Below are positions 1 to 12,161 of a stretch of DNA of 64,000 nucleotides, piece after piece. The position numbers were made by a program, and so were the translations under genes. This DNA comes from Lagopus muta (lineage: Eukaryota; Chordata; Aves; Galliformes; Phasianidae). The notes below the pieces were generated by a model. That model searched no databases and was not told the origin of the DNA. It saw only the letters and a list, made by a program, of their open reading frames with translations. The stretch is taken from positions 82,656,134 through 82,720,133 of the forward strand of contig NC_064435.1 of assembly GCF_023343835.1 (NCBI RefSeq), given 5' to 3'. How positions within the stretch are numbered: position 1 is the stretch's first letter; each line of letters opens with the position of its first letter.

Positions 1-1806
1 GGAATCAGTCTAAATCCTGTCTGTCTGTTTATCCACGTAGACACTTTCACCACTGTGTCTGAGCTCATCCTAAATATAAGACTAAGTGCAAAAACACATT
101 CTCAATTTGTGGATGAAAGAGCTTGGTAGGCTTGTGGATTTTTCTGCATGGAATGGAAAGGATTTCTGGTGCTGTGGTGCTTCCATCTGAAGAATTAGTT
201 AAGGAAATACTAAACCTCAAGAAAATATCTTCATTGAGTTCAGGGAATGTTAAGGTCTGAAAAGATCTGTCAGGAGTGAGTTCTAGAATTTCACTGACTG
301 TAAAATCTTGTGTTTTTCTTCTCGGGTTGGAAGGTCCTGTATTTTTTTGCAGTTGTAGCTTTCTGTGTCAGGTTAGGGTCATAAAGGGAAGGCAAATGTT
401 ATAACTGCCTATAATAGTTTCTGAATAAACTGTTCTTTGTCTTATTCAGCCATATGCATTCTCAGTCCATTGAATACTGCTGTTGAATTTTTGGCTGCAA
501 CATCGATGTTGCATTTGGCTGTCATAATGGACTGTATGATAGAAAACACTAAGAAAAACTGTCCTACATACCTTATTCCTTTGTGACTTCTTTCTTCCCG
601 CTAAGTGCTGTACTGACTGTGGAGGCTATAACACTTCTGGCATTGTTGTGGGAGTCTGTTGAGTATAAGTATAGCTTTCTTTTTGTGAGTCATCCAAATG
701 ATGTGGACTCATGAAAGCCACAAGAGCCATCCGTGAAGTACATACAAGAGCAGACTATAATGTAAGGCATGTTTGTGGCAGTCATTTTTTAGTTACCCAC
801 TGATATACCCACTAAAATGTGTACTTCCAGATTGTCGTGCTGTAGAAGAGGATTCTGATCCTGTTTTCCTGTAGGTCTCATTGTCACCTAATCAGATTTC
901 ACTGGTAATAGTGAAGATGAATGTATCTTGCATAACAGCAAAGCTCTTCTCTTAGCTTATTCCAGTGTGTCTAAGGAATTGCTCCTGCTGTCCATACCTT
1001 TGCAGAAACTTCATTGGACTTCAAGGTCTACCAGCACGTACAACTGAATTTATAGTATACCAGAGGCAGGATTAACACCAGTAGTCTAAATGTTAAGTGG
1101 TTACATTAACCCAGTCAGCTGATCATCCTCTATATTCAGCGAAAGTAGAGAGACCATATCTAAATAAGCATGCTGAATCACACAGTGCCTATCAGCAGTG
1201 CCTACCTCTTTATTTTTGCACACTGGTGGTAAGTTAGATGGTCAGCATAGACTAGATGCTCACACCTTTTGAAGAGGTCAGATCCCAGCCTTGCAAGTTA
1301 TGAAGTCAGGATGGAACTGACACACTTATTTCTGCTATAGCCTACCAAGATCTATTATTACACACTTACTCCTTTATCTGTTAGCTTTTCACAAGTTAAA
1401 GTAACTCTGTGACTACTTAAAGTAGGTATGAGTTTGTCACTTGGTAACCTACTGAAAATGTCGGTAAGCTAACTTGAAATCATAGTAATTGAAGTACACT
1501 TTGCTTATTTTTGCCTTTTGCCAAGCTAAGTTAATTAATTTGTATCACATACTTGAAGAACGTCTAGATGTCTATTCCTCTTTGATGCAGAACAGCTCCA
1601 CAGCAAGAAAGACTAGAAACCAAGTCACCACTGTTATCCACTTCACAGATGAAACCCCCTGCTACAGTCAAAGAGATTCAGGATACATGTAGTTGGAAAG
1701 ACAAACCTTCACATCTCACAGTAAAACAACAGTGGCCTTGTGGACTCTCATAAAGTTTTTTTCAGAGTTTGGAACTAGAGCTATTGCTTTGCTGCATGCA
1801 GATGAG

Positions 1807-1866
1807 TAGGAAGTTGAACTAGGTGACTTTCTAAAGTCCTTTCCAATATGAATGTTCCATGATCCT
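1807..1866 (+). mobile_element. CR1 LINE 3' end fragment (diverged)
   Basis: The stretch TTGAACTAGGTGACTTTCTA, followed by AAGTCCTTTCCAATATG and TTCCATGATCC, is a degraded form of the CR1 3' untranslated end (GGACTAGATGA, CCTTCCAACC, ATTCTATGAT). Confidence 0.65.
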
Positions 1867-2084
1867 TAATACACAAGAGTGAAAGAATGAAGAACAGTTA
1901 CCATTTGGAGAGACATAACACCTTCATTATGTAAGTTCTTTGGAATTTTTTGCTAGGTAAATGATTTCATGTATTAAAATATGGTCTTTAGTTGTTTTTT
2001 GTTTGCATTAACTTGCAAATGGGACAGATATTCTACAAATGTGACCTTTAATATCTGTTTTTTTTACCTCTGAAGCTTCAGCTT

Positions 2085-2452
2085 ACTATAGAATTACAGA
2101 ATTGTAAAGTTTGGATGGGACCTCTGGAGAAAACTCAGTCCAATTCCCCTGATAAGGCAGATTCCTTACAGTAGGTCACACAGATAGGTGTCCAGGTCTG
2201 TCTTGAATATTTCTGGAGAAGACTCCACGGCCTCACTGGGCGGCCTGTTCCAGTGTCATCCACAACTTAAAGAAGTTCTTCCTTGTGTTAGTATGGAACT
2301 TCATGCGTTTGAGTTTCTGCCCATTGCCCCTTATTCTATTGCTGCCTGCCACCAAAAGAAGTCTGCCCTCATTAACTTGACTCCCGTACTTTAGATATTT
2401 ATAAACAGTGGTGAGATCCCCCTCAGTGTTATTTCTCAGAGAAACCATGCCA
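2085..2452 (-). mobile_element. CR1 LINE 3' portion, reverse orientation
   Basis: It begins with ATAGAATTACAGAATTG and TGGATGGGACCT and continues through TTCCAGTGTCATCCACAACT, AAGAAGTTCTTCCTTGTGTT and the GTGAGATCCCCCTCA segment. These are in the order of the reverse complement of the CR1 3' region. Short open frames on both strands here are CR1 relics. Confidence 0.9.
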
Positions 2453-5400
2453 AATTTTTTTTTGTTTCGTGAAAAACTGGGATTCAGATATCAAACAGCA
2501 GTTCCCCTAGGAATAAATTTACCTAGAAGTGGACTGTGTTTTCAGTGACATATTGCATTACAGAAGAAGTTATCTCTGCTTGGATTTTTTTAGAAGAGAT
2601 AAACTGGAATGTCTGTGACAGCTCTAAAATGAATTTGTAAGGAGATGTGACGTACCTCTAGCATGGCAGTTATGGCACTGATGTTTATTTAGCTGAAACC
2701 AGTGTTAAGTCTAGAAATCACTTAGGAGCCACATGTTTCTTATAGACAATTAATTTTCAGAATTAGTGCTGCAGTGCCAAGAGCACAACCTATTTAAATA
2801 GTGTTTTTTATTCTTTTTTTGTTTCCCCCCTACAGAGGATGTAGTTATTTGGTCTTTTACAAAAACACCTCTAGCAACTTGAGTCCCAACCCTCAGGGAG
2901 AGCTTGAAGTGCTCACCCACAGTACAAGGATGTTTCCCCCTGAGAGAGAAACCATTTTAATGTCTTAGTAATAATATCTGGAACCTGTAGAGCTTGGGTG
3001 CATGCCCTTGGGTAAATGTGAGATTGAAGCACATACCTGAATTGCAGTTCTTCTTAAAATCATTGGTAAAACTCAAAGATCACTTACAAAAATGGTAATA
3101 TTTTAGTAAACTCCTCTAAGAATATATGCTTATGCATGTTTATGTACCTGAGACTGGTACCTCCAACTGAATAAGCTTTAAAAAAAATTTTTTTTAAATT
3201 ACACTTATGCTCCTTTTCCTACTTTTTAAAATCATCATTGCAAGCTTGAAAATGTGTTAAGAATAGCTGTTTAAAAAGAATGAAGTAGAAAATGCTCCTT
3301 TAAATTTTAAGTAGAAAGAAAGAAAATAATTACATTTCTCCTTAGTGGTTAGGAATTATTAATGTGAATGTGGTCTGAAATGGAAGAAAAGATCAAATGG
3401 CAGCAAGATGAGACATTCCCAACTAGAAGAGAAAGTGATCCAGTGCCTTCTGTGAACACGGATGATGAGGTCCTGGTATTGAACATGGCAGAGATATACT
3501 GGTTCTTCATTTGAGTTTGTGAAATCAACAGGCCAGTGCAAAATCTGAGTATTAGTCTTGCTTTTTTGACCCAACGTCACTGTCAAACAGAATCATCTTA
3601 TCTATGTGTAAAGATACTGATAAAGATTGAAATTAAGAAACTTTCAAAAGTTTTGGAAGTGTGAAGTCATATCAGAAATTGGCTTCAGCTGAAATTTGGT
3701 TTGAAATGTATGGTAATTTATAGGGCCATCCTTTACTGTCTAGGACTATTTTAGCTCTTGCTGTGTGGTTGCTTTAACATCCTTCTGACAAATGAGACAG
3801 TTGACCTTTTCTTCTTGAAAGATAGAAGGGAGAAAGGATCTGTCAGTTTTTGGAAACACTTTTGGTGCAACGTGACTGAGTTTGATTTTGAATGAAGATG
3901 CCATGGCACTTGAAGACATGCTTGAAATTATGTAATGGTTAAATGCTTTGTTGCCTTTGAGCATAAATGAATACAGATCAATACAATGATGAAAACAGGC
4001 AACGTGGTTTAGTGATTTTCTGACATACTTTTCTTTAAAAGGGGAACAAAATTTAGCATAACAGATTACTTCAGTCATGGTTTCTTAACACTTATTCATC
4101 CTTCCCATTATTTTGATGTGTTAGAATGTCAAGGATCTCGTTGCAGTTTCAAGGAATGTTTTCCTGCCTCCCAGTTCTTTATGGAAGAGAATATTTTTGA
4201 CCATGTAGCTACTGGTTAACATGTCACCCTTTTAGGCTAGAAGTCCTGAAATCCTAAAGGAGGAAGTTTTTAGCTATGTAGAGGTTACTTCATTTAAGCA
4301 ATCTCTTATTAAGCTTGCTTAAAAAAGAAGTTATTTTGTAATTGTAATGTATATTGTAAAAAAAATATGCATGCCTATGTCTTCATATGCTTTCGTAACA
4401 CATCAGGAGCAACTCCTTATAACGAAGTAGGCCACCCAAGTCCATGGTGCATAGTAATCTACAATGTGTCTCATATGTCTGTGTCATACTGCAAAAACTT
4501 CTAAGGCACAGTTTTGCCTTGCAGATTATCAATGTCTGAGCATTCTCCCTTGAGACACGAAAATATTTCCATTTGATTTCCATTTGATTTTAAATAGGAG
4601 GTTATTCAAATCAGGCTGTTAAACTCAGTGCTGCGCATTGATGTGGGAACCACTGACATGAAAGTTAAAGGAGCTCATCTCAAATGAGCAGAAGGAGTTC
4701 CAGTGTAGTAGCTCTATTGCAAAGTGTGACCAGATCAAGTTTTGGTCTATTACTTACGTGTTCTGAGAATGAAAAGTTAAACAGAATAAAAATAGAAAGC
4801 TACTGGTAGTGAAATTACTTCCTAGAAGAATCAACACTGTGGTGGATCGGTTTTGCTCTTTCATGTGCCACATCCTTGGCTGTTTGCAGACTCAGAACAA
4901 TGCTGTTGCAAATACAGGCTTTGCTAATGTATTGGAGTAATCTTGGAAGGAAGATGTGTTTCCAAATGCTTTTTAATACAAGGGAAGGGGGGCAAAATCA
5001 TGGTCCCCAGTAACGTCAGTTCTTAAGGAGTCCCACTGGCTTTGGAGGGATTGGTTGAAATACAGTCTGAATATTTCCATGTTCAAGTCTCAGTGAGACT
5101 TCTCATATGCTGGTAATGAAGCAGCTTTTCTATACTTTGTTATGCCGTTACCTGAGTGTCTTGAAAGCCAAGACTTATGACTTAATCTACCTTACATGAG
5201 AATGAAAAGATGAGTCTTTCCCTTATAAGTGATTGTGCAGGCAAGTCCACCTTTAATTATAGGTGATTACAGGGCACAATAACGGCTGTATTTACATCTT
5301 TTCCTTTCTCTCTCTGTTTTTCTTTTTCTAACCTGAAGTTAGAAGAGAAAATACAGGTGCTCATCTCTTGACATGTAAAATACACAACGCTTCAGTTCTT

Positions 5401-7140
5401 TTCAGTATCACACAGTGTCTAATTTACTGTCATGCTGTTCTGAAGATGCCATAAACGTCAGCTTAATAAGCAGGGCCACATGACGCAGAAAGAGATGCCC
5501 AGAAGAACACATGATCAGTCTAAAATTATATAGCCTAAAGTACCCTTTAAGTAAACTTTCTTGTAAGATTCTGTCATCAGGATGAATTATTTAAAAAACC
5601 ACACTGTCTTCTAGATTTAATTTTGAGAATATTCAGAGGCTGCTATTTAAACAGGTTTATAACTGTTTAAAAAAATAACAAAGGGAAAGACAGGTTTCGC
5701 TATTCCTTTGTACGTAACCAGATGTGATTTCCCAATTACTGGTCTTTAAAAGTACTAGCCAGGAATGTTCCAATGACACCTAACATTTACTCTTTATTGC
5801 TGCATCTCTGTGCACTTTCTGTCTTCCTTGACTTCCCTTTTCATGATTAAGTGATTTTTTTTTATTTTTTTTTTTTTTAAGACAATTTTCTGTCAGATTC
5901 TTGCATAGTGACTGTTTCATGCTGATGGCTGTGCTCCAGTCACACCTATAATAATGCTCAAAAGTCGAGAAATACCTGCTTCCAAAATGCAAACATGCTT
6001 GAGCCTCTTTCATTCTCTGCTCAGTTCTCTTAATTTCACATGCCCTCACTGCAACGTGGTCTGTGATTTAACTAGTACATATGATTTTTGGGTTTTCTAC
6101 AGAATTCTTTTCAGTAGGAAAAAATGTAAAAACCCATGCCAAAGGAACGTTTATTGTGTCCTGTTAAAAAGTTGAAATGACAAGTAAAGAGCATTTAACA
6201 TTCCTAGAATTTAAACACAGGTTTATTTCAAATATGAAATATTTTCTTTCCTTCATCTTGTTTCATTTTGCAGATATGTATGTAAAAAGGTGATGTGTGT
6301 TATGGAAAAGCTTGAATATATTTTTCTTCATAGATACTCTTGGTCTCTCCTAAAAGAAAAGTCCTAACTCCACTCATTCCCTGAACTCCAACTACCTTTT
6401 TCAACCCACTGCTTTAACCTCTCCTGCTCCACTTTCTTAATTCCTTTCCCTACAACTTTACTAATGAACTGAATTTGTCTTGCCAAAGATCTCTTGCTAT
6501 CTCTAAGGATAAATTCTTTATTTTTTCAGGACCTCACTGCTAGTTTGGCTGTTGGTGATCATCTTTCTTTCTGTCTTGTTGGTTTATTTGTTTTGTACAA
6601 CACATGATGTGAATGTCATTATTTGCAGAATCAGGACTAATAACATGATGAGAACTCGCACTGTTTATTTGTGCAATGTGGCCAAGTAAGCAGTGCTGTA
6701 AAACTCATTTTTCATACACCCAAACAATTTGAAAAAATGATACTATGTGATCTTCTGACACAGGTAAACACAATTATATGGAATACTACAGCAAATTCAC
6801 TGGAAATGAAAGAAAGCTCATTATATGGACAGACTTGTGGATGAACTTTAGTTTTAAATTGAACAGACTGTTTTGTACACTTGTTATTCGTGGTTAATCT
6901 TTTTTGGATTAGCAGCAAAGGTAATGCTGCTGAAAAGTATGTCCTGATGCGTAGTTAGTAAGATGGAAATATGCAAGGGGTGAAAAGTTAGCATGGCAAT
7001 TCAATCATAGTAAGTCATTATCACAAATGATAAAGTGCACGTCATCCTATTGAAATGTTAAAATGCAATTATTTTTCTTTTACTGAGAGTAGCAAGACAT
7101 GAGAAGTGCCAATTAAGTCAGTTCCCAAAGCCTTGTCTTA

Positions 7141-7305
7141 CTGCCAGCTGCACCAGTTGTTGCCCGCGTTGCCTCTCGCCCTGCGTCGTGCAGCGCCGTG
7201 TCGGCCATGGCAGCGCGCTTCCACGGGGCAGCGCGGCTCGAGGAGCTGGCGCTGTCCATGGTGCTGAACCGCAGCGTGGCGCCGGAGCTGTGGGTCGTCC
7301 CGGGG
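7141..7305 (+). other. Orphan GC-rich exon-like patch with good start context and splice donor
   Basis: A roughly 165-base CpG-rich patch stands alone in AT-rich DNA. An ATG at 7,207 in strong context (GCCATGG) opens 33 codons (7,207-7,305) whose third positions are almost all G or C, as in a true GC-rich avian coding exon. The frame runs exactly to a codon boundary followed by GTGAGA, a good 5' splice site. The peptide begins MAARFHGAARLEEL and ends with ELWVVPG; I do not recognise it. Upstream the frame is open from a stop just before 7,117. It could be the first exon of an unannotated gene, a short retrocopy fragment, or a chance GC patch. Antisense open frames across it are probably mirror effects of the GC bias. 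Confidence 0.35.
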
Positions 7306-7957
7306 GTGAGATGGGTTCGGCAATCCTGCCACCAGCAAAGGAAGCTCACTCGTTCACAGAATGTGAAACTGGTTTCCTCGTGATTTATAGCAGTCTACTG
7401 CACGTGCCTGATCTGTTGTGAGAATTTCTTGCCCTTGCTTGCCCGTTACTTGCCAGGATGATGTTCTTTTGGAAATAGATGTCGCAATTCCTTTTGTCGT
7501 GCATGAAATGAGTAAGAAGGATTCCAAAAAAGAAACATGGCTTGTGCTGAAACTTTTAAGCTACATGCTTGTCCTTTAACAATCTAATGATATAAACAAA
7601 ACTTAAACCAAAGTAATCTGTTCCATAGCAGATGCAAAAGAGTTTCACTGAATTTGCCTTTTGTTTCTCACTCAGATTCTGGTTAGTCAGAGGACGAGTC
7701 ATAGCTGTTCACTCCTAGACAAAATTCCTTCATCTACAATGAAACAATTTTTTTCTATCAAAGTATTTTCTGATAGACATACTAGTAATTTAAATAGTAT
7801 TTTAAACAGTGTCTTGTTCAATTTATGCACTTAAAAATGTGGAATTCTACAGTACTGAACAGACTGCATTGAAGAGTTTGAGACATTTAAGCAGCTTGGA
7901 AAGCAATTTTTAAACTTGGCCTCTTATTTTAGAAACAGCTTACAGGTCAGCTAGACA

Positions 7958-8020
7958 TTTTTTTTTTTTTTTCTTTCTTCCCCTCCTCCCTATTTCCCCC
8001 CCCCCACACACACCCACACT
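7958..8020 (+). repeat. Poly-pyrimidine tract plus C10 and CA-rich stretch
   Basis: A T-run, CT-rich sequence, ten consecutive C bases (7,996-8,005) and a short CACACA stretch follow one another. This is low-complexity sequence with no coding content. Confidence 0.9.
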
Positions 8021-9083
8021 CTACTATTTGCAGGTAGGAAATTAATTCTTTGCTTTCTCTTCATTTAAGTTCTTAACTCTCTTTATAGAAGACACGCAAG
8101 AGAGGAGAAAATAAATAAGTATATCAAAGTTATTGTAATTTACCTCTTGCATAAGATGGTTCTTTTGTTCTTGTTTCTTAAATTTTGTGTTTCTAGCATT
8201 GTTCTGTGTTACTTTCTGTTCTTAATTATAGTAATTCTTTTCCATCAGCCAAATTTGCATGAAAATGTTTCAGAAGGACAGTGTGCACTGTAAATTGTAC
8301 TCTCTCTCTTATGCACTCTAGATTTTTCTTTTTACCATTTGGGCAGTCATCTCTGCCCCATGGCCTGTGTATGGAGGGCCTGGCCCAGCTTGCAATGCAG
8401 CCATTCCCTGCTCTGCACCATCCATGGCAATGGCTCAGCTCCACCAACCAGAATAGAATGGCAATGAGGGAAAGCCTATTTCAAGCTCAGTGTGGAGAAA
8501 GCATGGAAATTGGAGCCACTACAGGGGATTAGTAGATAAGGAGACTAGAACTAAGGAGGAAAACATAAAGATGAATAAGGGCAAGGGTGTGTTACAGACT
8601 GGTAAATGAAACTATTCCTTCTGGAATGCCTAAGAGAATTTATGGCCACCGGGGTACGTTTTCAACTTCACAGGAGTGGATTCCAGAAGTCTGCAATTTT
8701 TCTAGAGAAGCAGTATGAATCAGTATCTTGTAGGATTAATTCACAAAGAAAATGAGGGCTTTGCCATTATGATATTTTTACTTTGTCAGAATTTTGTGTG
8801 TTAGGTTGAAAGATGGAACTTGGTTTATATGTGAAGATGTTAATATGCTGCTGTAAGAGGGTATATCTACCAATCTTTTCCTGTGAAAGTCTTACCTCAT
8901 TGAGGACTAAAGATAGAAACTATTTCTGGACATAAATCACATCTATGTGATGAAAGCACAGTCATCTGCATAGATTTGGCTCTTTTATCACAGATGTTGA
9001 ACACGTGAATTAGGAAGTCAAGCAGAAGGGTGGAAATAAACCTTGCATTACTTAATACATTTACAAGGAAAACAGAAAGAAAA

Positions 9084-9120
9084 GAGAGGTGGGGGAGGGG
9101 GAGAGAGAGAGAGAGAGGAA
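9084..9120 (+). repeat. Purine tract with (GA)8
   Basis: The tract is almost purely A and G, with eight perfect GA units at 9,101-9,116. Confidence 0.9.
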
Positions 9121-9574
9121 TGGATAGATAAAGAGATCACTGGTCTAGATTTCTGTGCTGGTCCAGACAATGGGGATGTTCTCGGTCTGTGAGAGTGCTC
9201 ATCATGAATTTTCAAGGTATGGAAAATCAAAGCTCCCTGGGCTTCTCTCAGGCATACTTTTATGCCTGCTGAATTTATCGATGTGCCATCCCAAGGTCAT
9301 AAAGAAGCAAGTCTGCAACGAATAATTTTGTCAAAAACAAGTTTACAGCCAAAACTTCCTGCAGCAAAATAGGATTGTTTTGTACAGAGCAAGGCCATCC
9401 TGTTGTTCACAGGATTTCTTTCTCTAGCCTTCAATTTGTTGACATGGTAAAGGTCTTATCTTGCAAGTGTTTGAGACAATTTCAGGCATACCACAGATAA
9501 AGTGTTTTCTGTTGGGCTGCTACAGACCCCACCATTACTGGGTAAAAGGGAAGGATCACCGCTTTTGACCTTCT

Positions 9575-9950
9575 AGGAATACTTTGCTTAGTGCAGCTCA
9601 GGCTAACATTAGCTTTCTTTGCAGCAAGGGCACGCTGCTGAAGGTACGCTCTGCTGGTTTGCCTAGACTGTTAATGAAGATGTTAAACAGGACTGATCTC
9701 AATACTGATCTGAGGGATAGACAGCTGTATATTGGTCTCCAAATAGATTGTTCCACTGATCACTGCCCTGTGGGCACTCAGCCACTTCTCATTTCACCTC
9801 ACTGTCTGCTCATCCAGCCCATGCATCGATCACTTGTAAAGACAGTGTAAAAGCATTACTGAAGTCCAGTTAGACAATAACCACTATTTTCCTCTCATCC
9901 ATTAGACCATTCATTTCATTTCATCAAAGAATTGTATCAAATTCTTTGAG
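9575..9950 (-). mobile_element. CR1 LINE ORF2 3' fragment, reverse orientation
   Basis: The run CAGCAAGGGCACGCTGCTG, then TTAATGAAGATGTTAAACAG, a degraded copy of the segment that normally reads as a disclaimer-like GACCCCTGGGGGACACC, and TTACTGAAGTCCAGTTAGAC follow the reverse complement of CR1 ORF2 just downstream of the reverse transcriptase active site. The coding frame is lost. Confidence 0.8.
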
Positions 9951-12147
9951 AAGTACGTGCTTCTCAATTTAAGCTGTTTGCTTGTTAGTCTTGATGCTAA
10001 TGAGTCACTTAGAAGTCACAGAAAAGTCATTTGTTTTTCACTTACTGCATGAGAACCAGTAGAGTTCTGCCTATGTAAACTGTCGTATAGTGGTAAATAT
10101 GCAAAGAGTCATATCCTAGCCAGGTAACCATTCATAATAAATGTTAATAACCTTGGTCTCTCTTTGCCTCCTTTCCCACTTGTAAGATCCCTTTCTCATT
10201 TATCATCCATTTGCATGGGTATTATGAAAATGCATGATTTATGAAGCACTGAGCTATTTAAGAGATTAAAGCTTTAGAAAATCTAATGAGCAAATTCATA
10301 TAAAGGTTTAAATAATGTTCAGCAAATAAGGCTAAGTGCCATGTGTTGTATGAGAGTAAACAAAATAATTATCAATATCAAAATACATGACAGTCAGTTA
10401 ATATATTCCAAGTAAAACAAGACTGGTAATGGAAAGAAATATCACCAGGCTATCATAATGAAATTAAAGACTAGCAGAATTTGTAGGCTCAAAGCAATGA
10501 AATTAATGGCCCATGAGTAACCTAAATTTTGCTATTTCCTAACTCAGATACGTTCAGCTAATTAAGTTAAAGAGGTTGTTTTAGGATTTTCTTTTGTATA
10601 TGATACATATAATTTGCCTTCATTTTCATAGAAACTATCTTTCTTCATATTATTATATTATTATCACAAAAAATTACCCTGGAAAAGATTAAAAATGCTC
10701 CCTTGTTAACAAAAATTCCAAATCCTCATAGACTAAGCAGACTGACACAGTTAACAAGACTTCCATGCGCTATCAGAAACGCTAGCTCAGTGGAACAAAG
10801 CCTTGTGTGATTCAAGAATAAGGTTATTTTATCTTCCTCTTCTCAACCACAAAGTTCAAAACAGTGAGAAATTTCCCTCAAGGCTTTACACTTACAGTAT
10901 GTCTTGAGCAACAAAATGCATAGAGTAACGTAGGTACCCCCATGGTACCCATTTTGGCATGGCCTTACACCCACAAAATCAACTCCATATGCAGAAAATC
11001 CTTCCAAAGTTGAGGTCATACAGCTTTTAAGAGGTTGTATGGATTCTGAGAGTAGTCTTTACAACTGCCTTGAAAACAAAGATGCTCCGAGCCATTAAAC
11101 CCTGTCTAATCCTACATACATACATCTAGAGCTCTAAAAAGTAACAGGACTCAGGGACTGAAGGTGTCTGCTGATGTATTGTTGGAAGGTATTATAGGCC
11201 TGTTTAGTCAGTGAGTGATGAAAGTGAAAATAAAACTAGAAATTCTGAATCCGTGGCCATGAGATCTGAATGCCATCATATATGCCTGATGGCCTCTGTA
11301 CTTCAGGTATTACAAGATTATATTGGATTTGAAACCCACTTATAAAGAGGCTTAATAGATTGTTGTTCTCTACTACACTACTAACATCCATTCTGATCTG
11401 TTGTGAGAAAACAGTAATCATATGTGGCTAATTTTAATGGCTGATTGCCCACACTTGGTGGCATTGCATGTAATGATTATTTTTCATGTAATCCTCTACA
11501 CTGCTGGAGATTTTCAAGGCCTCATTCAGTGTGCATGGATACGGTACTGAGTGCTACTGAAACAGAAAGAGAGACTGTCATGTCCCACTGAACTTTCTTG
11601 CCTAAGATAAGAAATTAGTTTTCTGTTTTTTTACAATCAAATTTCTTCATCTATATTGACTCCAGAAAGAGTGGCTAAGGAGGGGTAAAACAGCAGAGAA
11701 ACACAGAAAATATACTTGAAACTTGACACTTAAAAGTGCATTTCTGGTCTCACAGCTGAAAAATGTGATGTCTCAGGTAGTTAATGAAATAGGAAAGAGA
11801 CTGCTGCTTCCACTGTGTCATTTATCTGTCATAAAATGTTGTACGGGTTATCAGATATCATAATTGTCATGCCCATGGTTATAAATCGATGGCCTTGTTC
11901 TTCAGAAAGGACGGTGCTATGATCCTGCTACAAAGGAAGGGTAAACTTGTTTGTTCATTTGCTTCCATTGTTTTGAATTTTTTTGTTAAATTGTGCTCCA
12001 TCAAACTCTTGAAAATATATATTGTTTGGGGAAATCAGCGTATGTCAACGATAACAGCATGTACTACACGAGTTTACAGTGTGCCTTGCCATTGAGGTCT
12101 AGATTTGTGTAGCTAGCTGGGTGCTAAGTGCAAAATCATGTTTTGAA

Positions 12148-12161
12148 GTGCCATCTAGTGG
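12148..12161 (-). promoter_or_regulatory. CTCF-like binding motif, reverse orientation
   Basis: The + strand GTGCCATCTAGTGG is the reverse complement of CCACTAGATGGCAC, which matches the core CTCF consensus CCASYAGRKGGCRS at all 14 positions. The surroundings are otherwise AT-rich. Occupancy cannot be judged from sequence. Confidence 0.6.

Larger units (their letters stand above)
1..7140. other. Non-coding flank, no gene seen
   Basis: AT-rich sequence with the two CR1 pieces listed at 1.8 and 2.1 kb and short T- or A-runs (for example 5,852-5,880). The longest open frame outside repeats is a 110-codon minus-strand one at 3,746-4,078 that I could not identify. No exon of SNRNP48 or DSP is recognisable. 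Confidence 0.6.

Noticed and set aside
3746-4078. 110-codon minus-strand open frame with a CLICQKD motif near its end
   Set aside because: A single Cys-x-x-Cys is too little to call a zinc finger or hAT-like transposase relic; codon use is AT-rich like the background and I recognise no homologue.
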